From the IMG/VR virus record IMGVR_UViG_3300010412_000002, positions 1-64,000 of that record: a stretch of DNA of 64,000 nucleotides; one strand, given 5' to 3'. The notes beneath the pieces were generated by a model. That model made no database searches. It had not been told where the DNA came from and was given only the letters and a program-made list of their open reading frames with translations. The position numbers and the translations under genes were made by a program. Source of the stretch: a virus. Positions 16,638 through 25,019 of this stretch are shown here, one piece after another (position 1 is the stretch's first letter; each line of letters begins with the position of its first letter).

Positions 16638-17504
16638 TTATATGTTCAGAGATTTTAGACTATCATAGAGATTTGGATGCGTAGTTTCCTTCACACTTTT
16701 GATAAAATTATGTGGGTCTGTATCGTTATAATCGAAGACCCATGCGAGGAGGGCATCAACAAATTCTATTTTTGACAATAACTCAGATGATTTTAGAGTA
16801 GAACCAAACTGAGTGAATTGTGTGTACGGTGTGTTTGTATACGTTCTAATTCCTATAATATCTATGTTCATATAGTTATCATAAGCTGAACGTAACAAAT
16901 CAAATTGATCCGTAGCTCTGTCCCTTAGGACATCTTTACTCCAAGTTCGGTAGGTGTCTCCGAGAAGATACCGTATATCAGATCTAGTAGTGCCCCAGTT
17001 GGTGCGCCCAGATAGATACTTAAACACAGAGTTGTTTTCGAACAGCCACCAAGCAAATCGGTTAAGCTGCTCTCCTGTTACTTTATCACGATCCACGGAA
17101 ATATGCATGCCAATTTCGGACATAGGCCCCCAGGGCTCATATCCTTGTAGTTTCAAGGAGGCAAATAACACATCAAAGTGGGGAACAAGTGCTTGTGCTG
17201 CGAGTAGTGACATTGGAGTGAACACTATTTCGTCGTTTTCGCCGTCAGGTTTCATCGGTTCCATTTGGAGAAAGGATGCATTCATCCCATAGGTACTCAA
17301 TGTATTCTGACGCAAGTCGTCGTAAGTAAGTACGTCCTGACGCATTAAATATGCAATACAGGCCATCTTATCGACATCGGGAGCAAAGATATACTCCAAT
17401 TCGATGCCAAAATGTTGCGGATCTGGTAAATCTTGTTCGTGCTCAACAAACTTAGACTGCAACAGGCACTGGTATTTCTTCAGTTCCTTTTTGATCTGGC
17501 TCAT
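16638..17504 (-). CDS. Amidoligase-like enzyme (ATP-grasp-related COOH-NH2 ligase)
   Basis: A 288-aa protein. HFGIELEYIF near residue 32 matches the F-G-x-E-x-E opening motif of the amidoligase family, and SEIGMHISVDRDKV matches the conserved H-x-H/S-x-D region. These enzymes, related to glutamine synthetase, join amines to carboxylates, for example to modify proteins or wall peptides. In phages they typically neighbour amidotransferase-type genes; here a GATase-like gene overlaps it by 53 nt. The substrate is unknown. Confidence 0.65.
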   Translation of the reverse strand: MSQIKKELKKYQCLLQSKFVEHEQDLPDPQHFGIELEYIFAPDVDKMACIAYLMRQDVLTYDDLRQNTLSTYGMNASFLQMEPMKPDGENDEIVFTPMSLLAAQALVPHFDVLFASLKLQGYEPWGPMSEIGMHISVDRDKVTGEQLNRFAWWLFENNSVFKYLSGRTNWGTTRSDIRYLLGDTYRTWSKDVLRDRATDQFDLLRSAYDNYMNIDIIGIRTYTNTPYTQFTQFGSTLKSSELLSKIEFVDALLAWVFDYNDTDPHNFIKSVKETTHPNLYDSLKSLNI

Positions 17505-18261
17505 TGAGTAAGAATTTGATTACGGTATTCGCAATAGGCGATCCAATTCGGAAGCCATATCGACGATAAACTGCGGAACCTTGTTTGTTAAAGAAGTCAA
17601 CCGGATTCGATTTAATTCCATACATCTTGGTTCCAATATGTTCAAATGCCACAATTTCTCCTTTGTATTCATCGAATGTAGGAGGTAACGCAGCTTGCTT
17701 GATCTCATTAGAATATTCCCCTCGGCTGAGGGAGGTTTTCCACGCAATGGGAATTACCTGTGAAGGACGCTCAATTAACTTAAAAGTTGGAGACTCAAAG
17801 AAATCTGAGCAATGAAAAGTTTTGGTCCCGCCAAGTTTTGGAGAAACATAGGCTAAAGGACTGGTTTCATAATCGCCGATTAAAAAATCAATCAGAGATT
17901 CTTCTCTAGGAGCTTGCGCTAGCTTACCCCCGAGGGCAACCCATAGCATATCAGCTGCATGGCCGAAAGCTACGATCTTGGTATTGGAATCAATGTACTT
18001 TTGTAACATAGTCTTAAAGAAATCCAACCCAAATAGATCAATATTGATTTCTCCAAGAATTGGTACTCGAGCACTCACAACTTCTTCGTAACCAGTAAAA
18101 ACGTTCATAGGAGGTATGACTAAAACGTCTATATTCTCCACGAAACGCGTCGGGCTGAGTAACTCAAAGTCGTTGGTGTGTTGCATTAGGTAAGCCATCC
18201 ATTTATCTAATCGATTGTCAGATAACAGGCGGTTACCAACGAGAAGGGCTAGTCGTCCCAT
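17452..18261 (-). CDS. Class I glutamine amidotransferase-like protein, catalytically degenerate
   Basis: A 269-aa protein. IVAFGHAADMLWVALGGKLA resembles the class I GATase/peptidase C26 elbow G-I-C-R-G-x-Q-x-L-x-V-A-L-G-G-x-L, but the nucleophile Cys position holds Gly and the Gln is Asp. Near the C-terminus, where G-x-Q-x-H-P-E is expected, GIKSNPV is found, so the His and Glu are also gone. If the alignment is right, this is a pseudoenzyme that may bind a glutamyl ligand or regulate the overlapping amidoligase. Confidence 0.5.
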   Translation of the reverse strand: MGRLALLVGNRLLSDNRLDKWMAYLMQHTNDFELLSPTRFVENIDVLVIPPMNVFTGYEEVVSARVPILGEINIDLFGLDFFKTMLQKYIDSNTKIVAFGHAADMLWVALGGKLAQAPREESLIDFLIGDYETSPLAYVSPKLGGTKTFHCSDFFESPTFKLIERPSQVIPIAWKTSLSRGEYSNEIKQAALPPTFDEYKGEIVAFEHIGTKMYGIKSNPVDFFNKQGSAVYRRYGFRIGSPIANTVIKFLLNEPDQKGTEEIPVPVAV

Positions 18262-18758
18262 AGCTTGTACATTTTATTCAGAAGGATCGTTTGGTATTTT
18301 TTGTTAACCAACTTTCTAATTCTGGAGTACAGCTCGCGCCGGAGTCCTTCTAAGAAGTAATTGAATTCAAAGGTTAAGTCTACGTGAGTACGTAGAATCG
18401 GCGAATTGACTATAATGTTCTTCAACGTGAATACTTCTTCGTCTAAATCAACTTCCTCAATATCACGCAATATTTCTTGGAACAGTTTTTGTTCCGTTCT
18501 GCTGCTGATGAATTGTTCGCTCTTCCATCTTCTATCCTTGTTGAATTTTCTGTACGTGCTAGGTTTTTCAACCATTACAGGCATAGGTTCTTCAACTTCC
18601 CAATCTTCTTCATCAAAGTAGTCTTCGAGGGTCTTGATATACCCTTCGTATGCGCTTACATCAACCTTTTTAGGGAGTAAAGGGCGCAGTTTTCGATCGG
18701 AAAAGGTAGAAGGAGAAGGTGTCTTAACCCTCTCCCCCCACAGAATTTGTCTCCGCAT
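18249..18758 (-). CDS. Hypothetical protein, 169 aa
   Basis: A charged, helix-rich protein with an acidic middle (LEDYFDEEDWEVEEP, DIEEVDLDEEVF) and a basic C-terminus. It overlaps the GATase-like gene by 13 nt and abuts the LysM gene, so it belongs to the same unit. No motif is recognised. Confidence 0.5.
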   Translation of the reverse strand: MRRQILWGERVKTPSPSTFSDRKLRPLLPKKVDVSAYEGYIKTLEDYFDEEDWEVEEPMPVMVEKPSTYRKFNKDRRWKSEQFISSRTEQKLFQEILRDIEEVDLDEEVFTLKNIIVNSPILRTHVDLTFEFNYFLEGLRRELYSRIRKLVNKKYQTILLNKMYKLWDD

Positions 18759-19562
18759 TTACTTCGGTCTTGTAATGTTAAGTTTATCGCCCGGTTTGAT
18801 CCAGTTCAGATCTCTGCTCCTGTTAAGAGACTTGAGTTCTCCTGGCTTCATACCGAACCGTTTGCGGATGTCTGAAGCAGTGTCTCCGGACTGTACTTCA
18901 TACACGTCTTTAACACGTACCTCGTTACTGGAATTTCCACAGCTAGTACCGTCGGTTAGGCCTAATTCCTTTGCAACTGCTTCGTTCAAGGCATAATTAG
19001 TTCCCATCCAAGAGATGGCTACGATGCGATCACCTTGTTTGGTGACTTGAGGATTGGATACCTCATACATTTCATCGTGCACCTGGATTTGGGACACTTG
19101 TCCATTGACCACCAACGCAATTGTTGATTCGCCTTTTTGGATCATGCCATTTTTCACAATGCAGTTGAACAGAATTACCGACCCACCTTGTGGAACCGAA
19201 ATTTCGGATTGCTGCGGTGGCGCTGGATGCGTCTGCGAGGTTACCGGGGTAGGCGTACTCGTCGGAGCTTGCTGTACAGCAGGTTGCGCAGGCTGTGACA
19301 CGACTTGCGTCGTTGAATCAGCTACTAAACCTTGCGGCGGCTGCACCGGGGCTCTGCTTCGTCCACACCAGGAAAAGACGGTGATGAACAACAGCAAGAG
19401 CACAACTCCTATTACACCGATACGTATCCAGGATTTCCATGACGCTTTTCCTGCGTCATCATTGGGATCATCATTGTTATCAGAAGAATCATCATCGGCA
19501 TAGCCGTCATCATCTTCTTCTAACAAGTCATCCGGTGGACTCGGAAGCTTGGGTTCTCCCAT
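18759..19562 (-). CDS. Membrane protein with C-terminal LysM domain
   Basis: A 267-aa protein in four parts: an acidic N-terminus of 45 residues with Asp/Glu runs; one membrane segment (about 46-66, IRIGVIGVVLLLLFITVFSW); a Pro/Gln/Thr-rich spacer (about 72-122); and a C-terminal LysM module (about 220-267, VYEVQSGDTASDIRKRFGM ... IKPGDKLNI). LysM binds peptidoglycan glycans, so the protein probably spans the inner membrane and holds the wall. Its GC content and codon choice are higher than those of neighbours, suggesting strong expression. Confidence 0.8.
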   Translation of the reverse strand: MGEPKLPSPPDDLLEEDDDGYADDDSSDNNDDPNDDAGKASWKSWIRIGVIGVVLLLLFITVFSWCGRSRAPVQPPQGLVADSTTQVVSQPAQPAVQQAPTSTPTPVTSQTHPAPPQQSEISVPQGGSVILFNCIVKNGMIQKGESTIALVVNGQVSQIQVHDEMYEVSNPQVTKQGDRIVAISWMGTNYALNEAVAKELGLTDGTSCGNSSNEVRVKDVYEVQSGDTASDIRKRFGMKPGELKSLNRSRDLNWIKPGDKLNITRPK

Positions 19563-19565
19563 AGG

Positions 19566-20120
19566 TCACTGTTTGTGGATTGATTTAATTACCGCATCTA
19601 AAGTGTACGCCCTGTTGGTTGCCTTTATCCCCATATGATCTACTGCAAACATATATAATGCCGCTCGACCTTCCGGAGTTAAGAAGTAATCTGCAGGGTT
19701 TTCACATTTAGATGTGATATGACTGTAATGTATCATAAACTTCTTTCCAATACTAGGTGTTTGAAAAGCAGCCATGAGTTGGTTGAATATCTGTGCCTGG
19801 ATACTTGCAGTACCAGGTTTAGAATATTTATAAAAGTATTCTCGCAGTCCTAGAACAATACGCTCATTTGCATGATTGTTAGGACTAGTGATTCTGTAGT
19901 ATGCAACATCGCGTAACAAAGCAGAGCGAAAATAAGCTATGTTGTAGCGATTTCCGCTAATTGCTCTGAACAATAGGTGTGGGGTAGATTTTTCCACATG
20001 ATGTGGAATAGGGCCAAATCCCCTCCCTACTTCCAGTATTGTATCGAATTCGCCAATAGCACGTTGCCCTGATGGCACTTCTTGAATGACAATCACGGGC
20101 TTTATCTGCTCAAAGTGCAT
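19566..20120 (-). CDS. Hypothetical protein, 184 aa
   Basis: ATG 20120 (MHFEQIKP), 2 nt from the upstream stop. NRYNIAYFRSALLR resembles a segment in the gene at 16069-16590, and both have a similar C-terminal block, which suggests a shared origin. Basic and soluble. Function unknown. Confidence 0.5.
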   Translation of the reverse strand: MHFEQIKPVIVIQEVPSGQRAIGEFDTILEVGRGFGPIPHHVEKSTPHLLFRAISGNRYNIAYFRSALLRDVAYYRITSPNNHANERIVLGLREYFYKYSKPGTASIQAQIFNQLMAAFQTPSIGKKFMIHYSHITSKCENPADYFLTPEGRAALYMFAVDHMGIKATNRAYTLDAVIKSIHKQ

Positions 20121-20121
20121 A

Positions 20122-20718
20122 TTAGAACTTTTGAAAGGAGGCAAATGGGACTGAAATTAATACTTTGTCCTGAACATTTACGCCAATCAATTGATCTGCA
20201 TGTTCAATATGCCTACTCGACTCAATTTGATGCACTACACCATTTAGAGTATACCAAATAGCTTCGAGCTGAAAATTATGCCTAGGACGAATCGACCCTA
20301 TGTACGAATTAAACAGGATGTTGAGATTGGTTTCAAGATCTTTCTCGTGCATTATGTACCGTCGTATGGCGTTGGGTTCACCTATTGGATAATACATAAA
20401 CCCTCTTCCATGTGTGGAGTCAATGAACACGTATTTATCGTGTTTACAATATTTGCCATCCATAATAAGATTATAGACGGCTCCGTATTCATTAACATGA
20501 TCCATGTGGTTAGGCAATCTGCCTGTATTTACAAATGCATCGACTTTTTTCTTTCTGACCTTAAAGGGCCAACAATATGCAGGCCAAAAGAATTCAGGAT
20601 ATAAGCTTTCCTTATCTTGGAGGATAAAAGATAACGTTTCCTGTGGGCTTGCTATATTCTCTGCTACCCATCCTTTTATTCGTAACTTCAATCCTATTGG
20701 GGCAAAAACAAATTTCAT
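20122..20718 (-). CDS. Hypothetical protein, 198 aa
   Basis: A soluble protein with many aromatic residues (YPEFFWPAYCWPF). The ATG at 20718 is preceded by a strong hairpin (20731-20750), the same arrangement as in front of other genes here. I do not recognise the family. Confidence 0.5.
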   Translation of the reverse strand: MKFVFAPIGLKLRIKGWVAENIASPQETLSFILQDKESLYPEFFWPAYCWPFKVRKKKVDAFVNTGRLPNHMDHVNEYGAVYNLIMDGKYCKHDKYVFIDSTHGRGFMYYPIGEPNAIRRYIMHEKDLETNLNILFNSYIGSIRPRHNFQLEAIWYTLNGVVHQIESSRHIEHADQLIGVNVQDKVLISVPFASFQKF

Positions 20719-20730
20719 AGTAAGGATGTA

Positions 20731-20750
20731 GGGGGGATTTTACTCCCCCC
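20731..20750 (-). promoter_or_regulatory. GC-rich hairpin before gene start
   Basis: A perfect seven-pair stem GGGGGGA/TCCCCCC with a 6-nt loop, 12 nt upstream of the ATG at 20718 and downstream of the tRNA-like sequence. No T-run follows. The remaining intergenic bases to 20851 hold no gene that I can see. Confidence 0.55.
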
Positions 20751-20851
20751 AATTTAAAGTGTTAACCATCAGGTCCGCGGCATATTTCAGCCGTGTGTTC
20801 CTTTTCGCCGTCATCGAATGCCGTCATACCAATTGCGTACCTTCCTTTTAA

Positions 20852-20921
20852 TCGGTTGGGTGAGATTCGAACTCACACAGTGCATGCGTGGCAAGCATGC
20901 CCACATTCTCCGGCACATCCT
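20852..20921 (-). tRNA. tRNA-Gly(GCC)-like sequence with unpaired 5' acceptor strand
   Basis: Reading the minus strand, a five-pair T-stem GTGAG/CTCAC encloses the loop TTCGAAT, and a five-pair anticodon stem CATGC/GCATG encloses TTGCCAC (anticodon GCC, glycine). The 3' acceptor strand CCAACCG, however, finds no matching CGGTTGG at the 5' side: the expected position is occupied by the end and stop codon of the AAA+ gene. It may be a 5'-truncated or repaired tRNA, or a tRNA-derived element. No CCA is encoded. Confidence 0.45.
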
Positions 20922-22386
20922 ACTTTTTTCTGATTTGACTTTGCCGAGTCGGAATAGAAATTGTGGTCTTTTTAGTAGCCACTTCTTTCAGAGCTTGTTC
21001 GAGGCCAGCTTGGGTAATACCCGAGTTGACGATTAGCTCAAATACGGAGCTCGTGAGGTACGTCCGCCCTTCTTGAATTTCTCCGCTAAGGATTTGCGGG
21101 GGCTTGACGATATCTGCGAGCTCATTGTACAGGCTCAATGCTTCCGAAGTCGTTAGCTCCGGAAAGTTCAGGGTTACACTCTTCCTGCCAGGCCGTAGGA
21201 TATCTGCTGGTACCTTGTCCAGGTCACGATTGACGGACAATACCAGTACGCATCGCATGTGCTTTTTGAGTTGGCCGTCCATGAGGGACAGTAGCGATTG
21301 CGTAAGATCCGTATTTTCCAAAACACCGACCGCATCGTCAATGAAGATGACGCGGAGTTTATCGTTGTTATGGCTGGACCAGCTTAGCTGGAGTCTCCGT
21401 CCTTCCGGCCCTACGAAGAGAGCCAGATCATCGCCAGTTCCGTAGATAACTTCGGCTACCTTATCAGGTTGCTTGCCGAGATATTCCTGCAGAAAGGCGA
21501 GGAAAGCAGTTTTGCCGCTGCCAGGGTCACCCTTAATGAAAACGGTGGATTGGTCCTCTATGATGGCTTTGTCCGCCAGGAGTTCCAGAGCTTTTTGTTG
21601 ATCAATGACCCACGTTGTACCGTGGTATTCAAGCTCAAGATTTCGCTGCGAAGTGAGCGGATAATATCCTGTAGTCGGCGGCGCATCAATTTGTTGGACC
21701 ATGAGGCCGTCCATATGATCATACACGTAACGGGAAATGTGGGCGGAGCTTTTGCGCATCTCCTTCCATGTATCGGGCAATCGTGTTTTGGTGATCAAGG
21801 ATTCAATGAAGTCCCTTTTCACCTCGTAACCATTTTGACCGATGAGAAAACATCCCTGTATGATCAGCTTCATGAAGGCTTCACCGGATTGAGTATACCG
21901 GATGTATTGTTTGAAGCCTTCGGGAACGAACGGCTCGGAGACTGGAAGTTCTGCTACCCGGAATGCGAATGTGAAGACTTTCTGTCCTTTCCACACTCGG
22001 AGCAGGCCTGCAACCATATCACTGTCTTTCCGGATTTCGTTCTCGTAAATCCCCCGAATGAGGATTACCCGATCACCAAAGGCTTTGATTTCCTTGATGA
22101 CTTCTTCGAGAACAAAGTTTCCATCCATCAACAGTTCTTGGTTCATATCCCCAGCAGATGCTAACCGCGCGGCTTTCAGCAAGTCTCCAATACTGTACTT
22201 GCTTGGGTCCAGCACTTCTGAGGTAACGGTGCTCAACTGGGGATGGTTACTCCCCAGAAGCTTTTCGAGCAATGCCATGGTGGTGATCTGATTCGACTTA
22301 CGAGCCTGGCGTAAAGACATCCAAGCTACAGCAAGCAAAAGCAAGAATCCAGCCACGATCATGGCGGCGATGGTGTTGTCGCTCAT
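20920..22386 (-). CDS. Membrane-anchored AAA+ ATPase
   Basis: A 488-aa protein. An N-terminal membrane segment (about 8-24) is followed by a long unrecognised region (30-260), then an AAA+ module: Walker A GDPGSGKT (286-293), Walker B RVIFIDDA (345-352), sensor-1 LSVNRD (Asn386), and RPGRK (398-402) as an arginine-finger/sensor-2 candidate. This resembles the BCS1/FtsH/CDC48 style of substrate-remodelling ATPases, but no protease domain is present. Codon use is GC-richer than in its neighbours. The stop overlaps the tRNA-like sequence. It may drive membrane-associated remodelling. Confidence 0.7.
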   Translation of the reverse strand: MSDNTIAAMIVAGFLLLLAVAWMSLRQARKSNQITTMALLEKLLGSNHPQLSTVTSEVLDPSKYSIGDLLKAARLASAGDMNQELLMDGNFVLEEVIKEIKAFGDRVILIRGIYENEIRKDSDMVAGLLRVWKGQKVFTFAFRVAELPVSEPFVPEGFKQYIRYTQSGEAFMKLIIQGCFLIGQNGYEVKRDFIESLITKTRLPDTWKEMRKSSAHISRYVYDHMDGLMVQQIDAPPTTGYYPLTSQRNLELEYHGTTWVIDQQKALELLADKAIIEDQSTVFIKGDPGSGKTAFLAFLQEYLGKQPDKVAEVIYGTGDDLALFVGPEGRRLQLSWSSHNNDKLRVIFIDDAVGVLENTDLTQSLLSLMDGQLKKHMRCVLVLSVNRDLDKVPADILRPGRKSVTLNFPELTTSEALSLYNELADIVKPPQILSGEIQEGRTYLTSSVFELIVNSGITQAGLEQALKEVATKKTTISIPTRQSQIRKK

Positions 22387-22892
22387 GTCAAGAATTTTCG
22401 AATCCTCTTAAGCTTACGTATGTAATTCTCATCTTCAGCGTATTTCCACTTTAGAAGGAAGTCATAGTAATCTTCTTCGGATGCAATTTTACCATATTTG
22501 CTTTCATACCTAGGCATGTATTTATTCTGCCATTCAATATAATCCAGCAAACATTCAACATCAGACTTAAATATAGCGTGGCCATATCTTGTCCCAATAC
22601 AATATGTTTTACGATATTGGGCGCATTTTAAGCCGAGCCAGTTATGATTTTCAGCAAATATAGGATTGGTCGGATTGAACCAACCTGTCTCCAAAATGCC
22701 TTGAGAGAGCACAATTTGCGGATATTCTAATCCAGCAGCTTCTAGAGATGCATATTTTGAATTAGAATTCTCCACAAATTGCTCTACTCTCCTTTCACCA
22801 TCATAACTCATTCTTAGAAGGCTCAAAGTGATGATCAAATAGATCGACCACTTTTTAACCGTTCTATTTCTTCGTGAAACAGAAGAGGCCAT
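22383..22892 (-). CDS. Glucosaminidase (GH73-like) with signal anchor, copy 1
   Basis: A 169-aa protein. ATG 22892 gives an N-terminal basic patch and membrane segment (WSIYLIITLSLL), then AAGLEYPQIVLSQGILETGW with the catalytic-type Glu and ENHNWLGLKC, typical of GH73 beta-N-acetylglucosaminidases that cleave peptidoglycan glycan strands. The domain is short but covers the core. It overlaps the AAA+ gene start by ATGA. Its AT-rich composition contrasts with both GC-richer flanking genes. Confidence 0.75.
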   Translation of the reverse strand: MASSVSRRNRTVKKWSIYLIITLSLLRMSYDGERRVEQFVENSNSKYASLEAAGLEYPQIVLSQGILETGWFNPTNPIFAENHNWLGLKCAQYRKTYCIGTRYGHAIFKSDVECLLDYIEWQNKYMPRYESKYGKIASEEDYYDFLLKWKYAEDENYIRKLKRIRKFLT

Positions 22893-23556
22893 TATCGGTG
22901 CACCCGATGAGTTCGCCTTTGAAATGCCCGCCCAGTCCGGCGACGTTGTCATCCAAAGAAGACTGCGGTTTGACTGCTGCCAAAACCTCATTAAAAGTTT
23001 TGGTCTGCACAGTTCCAGCATACAGTTCTTGGATATCGTTCAGGATTTCGACACGCGGGTCGGAACTGCGGATACCAATTATTTGTGCAGTATAGAAGGT
23101 GACTCCTCCTGCTCCCGGATTTTCGATTGGTGCAAATTCCACAGATGCACCGATGTGCATTTTGCTGCGGAATGGCGCCCGGATAGCATTGGAGTAGGCT
23201 TGCACCTGGCCCAGAGGTCCATCAATTTTGAAGATCTGACGATCCGGTCCTTTGGCGATGACGTCGGCTACGACCCCGATATAGGTCTCAGCCTCATCGT
23301 AGAAGCGGGCCTTTGCGGCGTTGTTTGCCAAGGTTTGTACATCGGTAGTTGGATCAGTCAGCGTATTCGTATCCTTCTCCTTGGGTTTGTCCGTCTGAGG
23401 TGTGTCCTCTTTCGGTTTTTCCTGTTTGGGAGGAGGTGTAGGAGTAGTGGACTGGGGCGGCTTATTCTGCTGCGGCTTGGGCTTCGGTTTCTTTTCATCC
23501 AGTTTTACTGGAGTTGTCGCTTGACCCAAGTTGAATTTGAATGGACGAGTTGCCAT
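22864..23556 (-). CDS. Pro/Lys-rich protein with C-terminal beta domain, 230 aa
   Basis: Residues 15-70 are a low-complexity Pro/Lys/Thr/Gln spacer (KPKPKPQQNKPPQSTTPTP); residues 85-230 form a Gly-rich beta-type domain. There is no N-terminal signal sequence. Codon use is of the GC-richer, probably highly expressed type. It overlaps the glucosaminidase gene by 29 nt. Function unknown. Confidence 0.6.
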   Translation of the reverse strand: MATRPFKFNLGQATTPVKLDEKKPKPKPQQNKPPQSTTPTPPPKQEKPKEDTPQTDKPKEKDTNTLTDPTTDVQTLANNAAKARFYDEAETYIGVVADVIAKGPDRQIFKIDGPLGQVQAYSNAIRAPFRSKMHIGASVEFAPIENPGAGGVTFYTAQIIGIRSSDPRVEILNDIQELYAGTVQTKTFNEVLAAVKPQSSLDDNVAGLGGHFKGELIGCTDNGLFCFTKK

Positions 23557-23599
23557 TGGTACTTATTTGAGATTCACAAATGACTTTAATTCTGGTAGG

Positions 23600-24349
23600 T
23601 TACTGCCCCAGCCGGGTAAACCCTTCGCCACCCAAGTGGCAGGCCACATAGTAGCTCGGGTCCAGGTAGAGGCAGAGTTCGTTGATGCGATTGAGATTGC
23701 TCTCTTTGATGGTGCTTACGCACCGCAGGATTTCCGCTCCAAATGCGGCCAGAGGCAGGTAGTTGGCGCTGATAAATCGCCCGTTTACCTCGGCATGTAC
23801 CTGTTCCATTTCCTCCTCGGAAACGTTTTTCATGTCTGCCACGATAGCCGTCAGATCTGCATAGAGATCCGTATTGACCTTGATGGCAGCCTTAGCATAG
23901 TTGAGGAGATCATCTGCCGGAGCGTAGAACGGAGTGCCTTCGCCCTTGTATGGCGGAGTAACCATGAGCTTCTCGATGACGAGAGCCGTGATTTTCTCCC
24001 GGATGGCGTCGATAGCAACCGTATTCGGAGATTGGGTCATGATCAGCCCTACCAAAGAGGTAAAAGCTTCATCGGCGGCTCCATCATCCTGGGTAGATTG
24101 CTCTTCGAGCATATTCAACCATTGCGGGCGAAGAACGCTGGCATCGAGCTGATTTTGGGTATACTCCTGCAATTCTGCAAGATAATTCCATCCCAATTCG
24201 GAATACATATACAGCATTCCGATCAGCTGCGTCATAGCCTGCGGTGGCTTGGGGAGCAGGCACTGGTCCACTTGTTCGGTAACATCACCATGTTGGGAGG
24301 TTACAGTAACCCCTGTGGTGGTGTTCTTGGTTTGCACGATTTGTGCCAT
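23600..24349 (-). CDS. Hypothetical protein, 249 aa
   Basis: A soluble, helix-rich, acidic protein with GC-richer, expression-type codon use. It lies in the same unit as the Pro/Lys-rich protein (43-bp gap). No family recognised; the lack of membrane segments sets it apart from most neighbours. Confidence 0.55.
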   Translation of the reverse strand: MAQIVQTKNTTTGVTVTSQHGDVTEQVDQCLLPKPPQAMTQLIGMLYMYSELGWNYLAELQEYTQNQLDASVLRPQWLNMLEEQSTQDDGAADEAFTSLVGLIMTQSPNTVAIDAIREKITALVIEKLMVTPPYKGEGTPFYAPADDLLNYAKAAIKVNTDLYADLTAIVADMKNVSEEEMEQVHAEVNGRFISANYLPLAAFGAEILRCVSTIKESNLNRINELCLYLDPSYYVACHLGGEGFTRLGQ

Positions 24350-24352
24350 TGT

Positions 24353-24772
24353 TTACTTTTTTTTACTTTTATGTAAACCGACTACAATGTACGGGAACAT
24401 TTGTTCCCATGTTTCGCGTGAAATCACAGAATGTTCTGTTACAGTTGGTTTCTGCAACATCTGTAGCGTTTCGTTCAGAAAGAGAAGGGACAATCCTTCA
24501 CTTTCAAAGGCTTTTAATACCTCATTTACGTATTCACCTTCCGGTCGACAAAACAAGTCTGCCTTCTTCATTAGGGTGAAGACATAATAGTTTGCCAATT
24601 TGGTGTAATAGTAGTCAGGATCTGGAGTGAAGGTTCGGATCAACCACAAAGCGGTTTTTTGCCGTATTGGTTTTGAAACCTTCTCCCAATCCTTCCGAAT
24701 CATACCCCACATAGGGGATAGATACTTTCTCACCCAATTTCTGAGCGAGTTGGTAATGCTTGATTTGGTCAT
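24353..24772 (-). CDS. Hypothetical protein, 139 aa
   Basis: A basic, helix-rich protein (WLIRTFTPDPDYYYTKLANY). The ATG used lies at 24772, which makes a 158-nt overlap with the upstream membrane protein gene; internal ATG codons near 24712 and 24703 would reduce it. The start is therefore uncertain. Function unknown. Confidence 0.5.
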   Translation of the reverse strand: MTKSSITNSLRNWVRKYLSPMWGMIRKDWEKVSKPIRQKTALWLIRTFTPDPDYYYTKLANYYVFTLMKKADLFCRPEGEYVNEVLKAFESEGLSLLFLNETLQMLQKPTVTEHSVISRETWEQMFPYIVVGLHKSKKK

Positions 24773-25019
24773 TTCCTAGAATATATATGAAAGTTGGAGT
24801 AACTAATACCATTAAGCCAAGCATCTGTAATTTCAGTGTACGAGGTATTGGGGTCTCTACGGAGGGAGACGAAACCAAACACATGGCCGTCTCCCTTCCA
24901 TAAAGTACCTTCTCAATCCGAACTAACACATTTGGCTGGTGTCGAAGAACACATTCTTTGTAACCTTCGATTGTTTTCGGGGTCACCAGCGTTACAATAC
25001 CTTGAATTGTTCGGATCAT
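24615..25019 (-). CDS. Single-pass membrane protein, 134 aa
   Basis: ATG 25019 is in an ATGA overlap with the upstream stop. One hydrophobic segment (about residues 64-83, LQMLGLMVLVTPTFIYIL) divides an N-terminal domain from a polar C-terminal tail. The 3' part overlaps the next gene by up to 158 nt. Function unknown. Confidence 0.5.
   Translation of the reverse strand: MIRTIQGIVTLVTPKTIEGYKECVLRHQPNVLVRIEKVLYGRETAMCLVSSPSVETPIPRTLKLQMLGLMVLVTPTFIYILGNDQIKHYQLAQKLGEKVSIPYVGYDSEGLGEGFKTNTAKNRFVVDPNLHSRS

Noticed and set aside
21469-22164. A 231-codon open frame on the plus strand
   Set aside because: It is antisense to the AAA+ ATPase gene, whose Walker and sensor motifs show the minus frame is the real one; high GC in that gene produces long antisense frames.
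23531-24376. A 281-codon open frame on the plus strand
   Set aside because: It lies opposite two well-formed minus-strand genes and has the composition of a reverse-complement shadow, with no domain or start signal.
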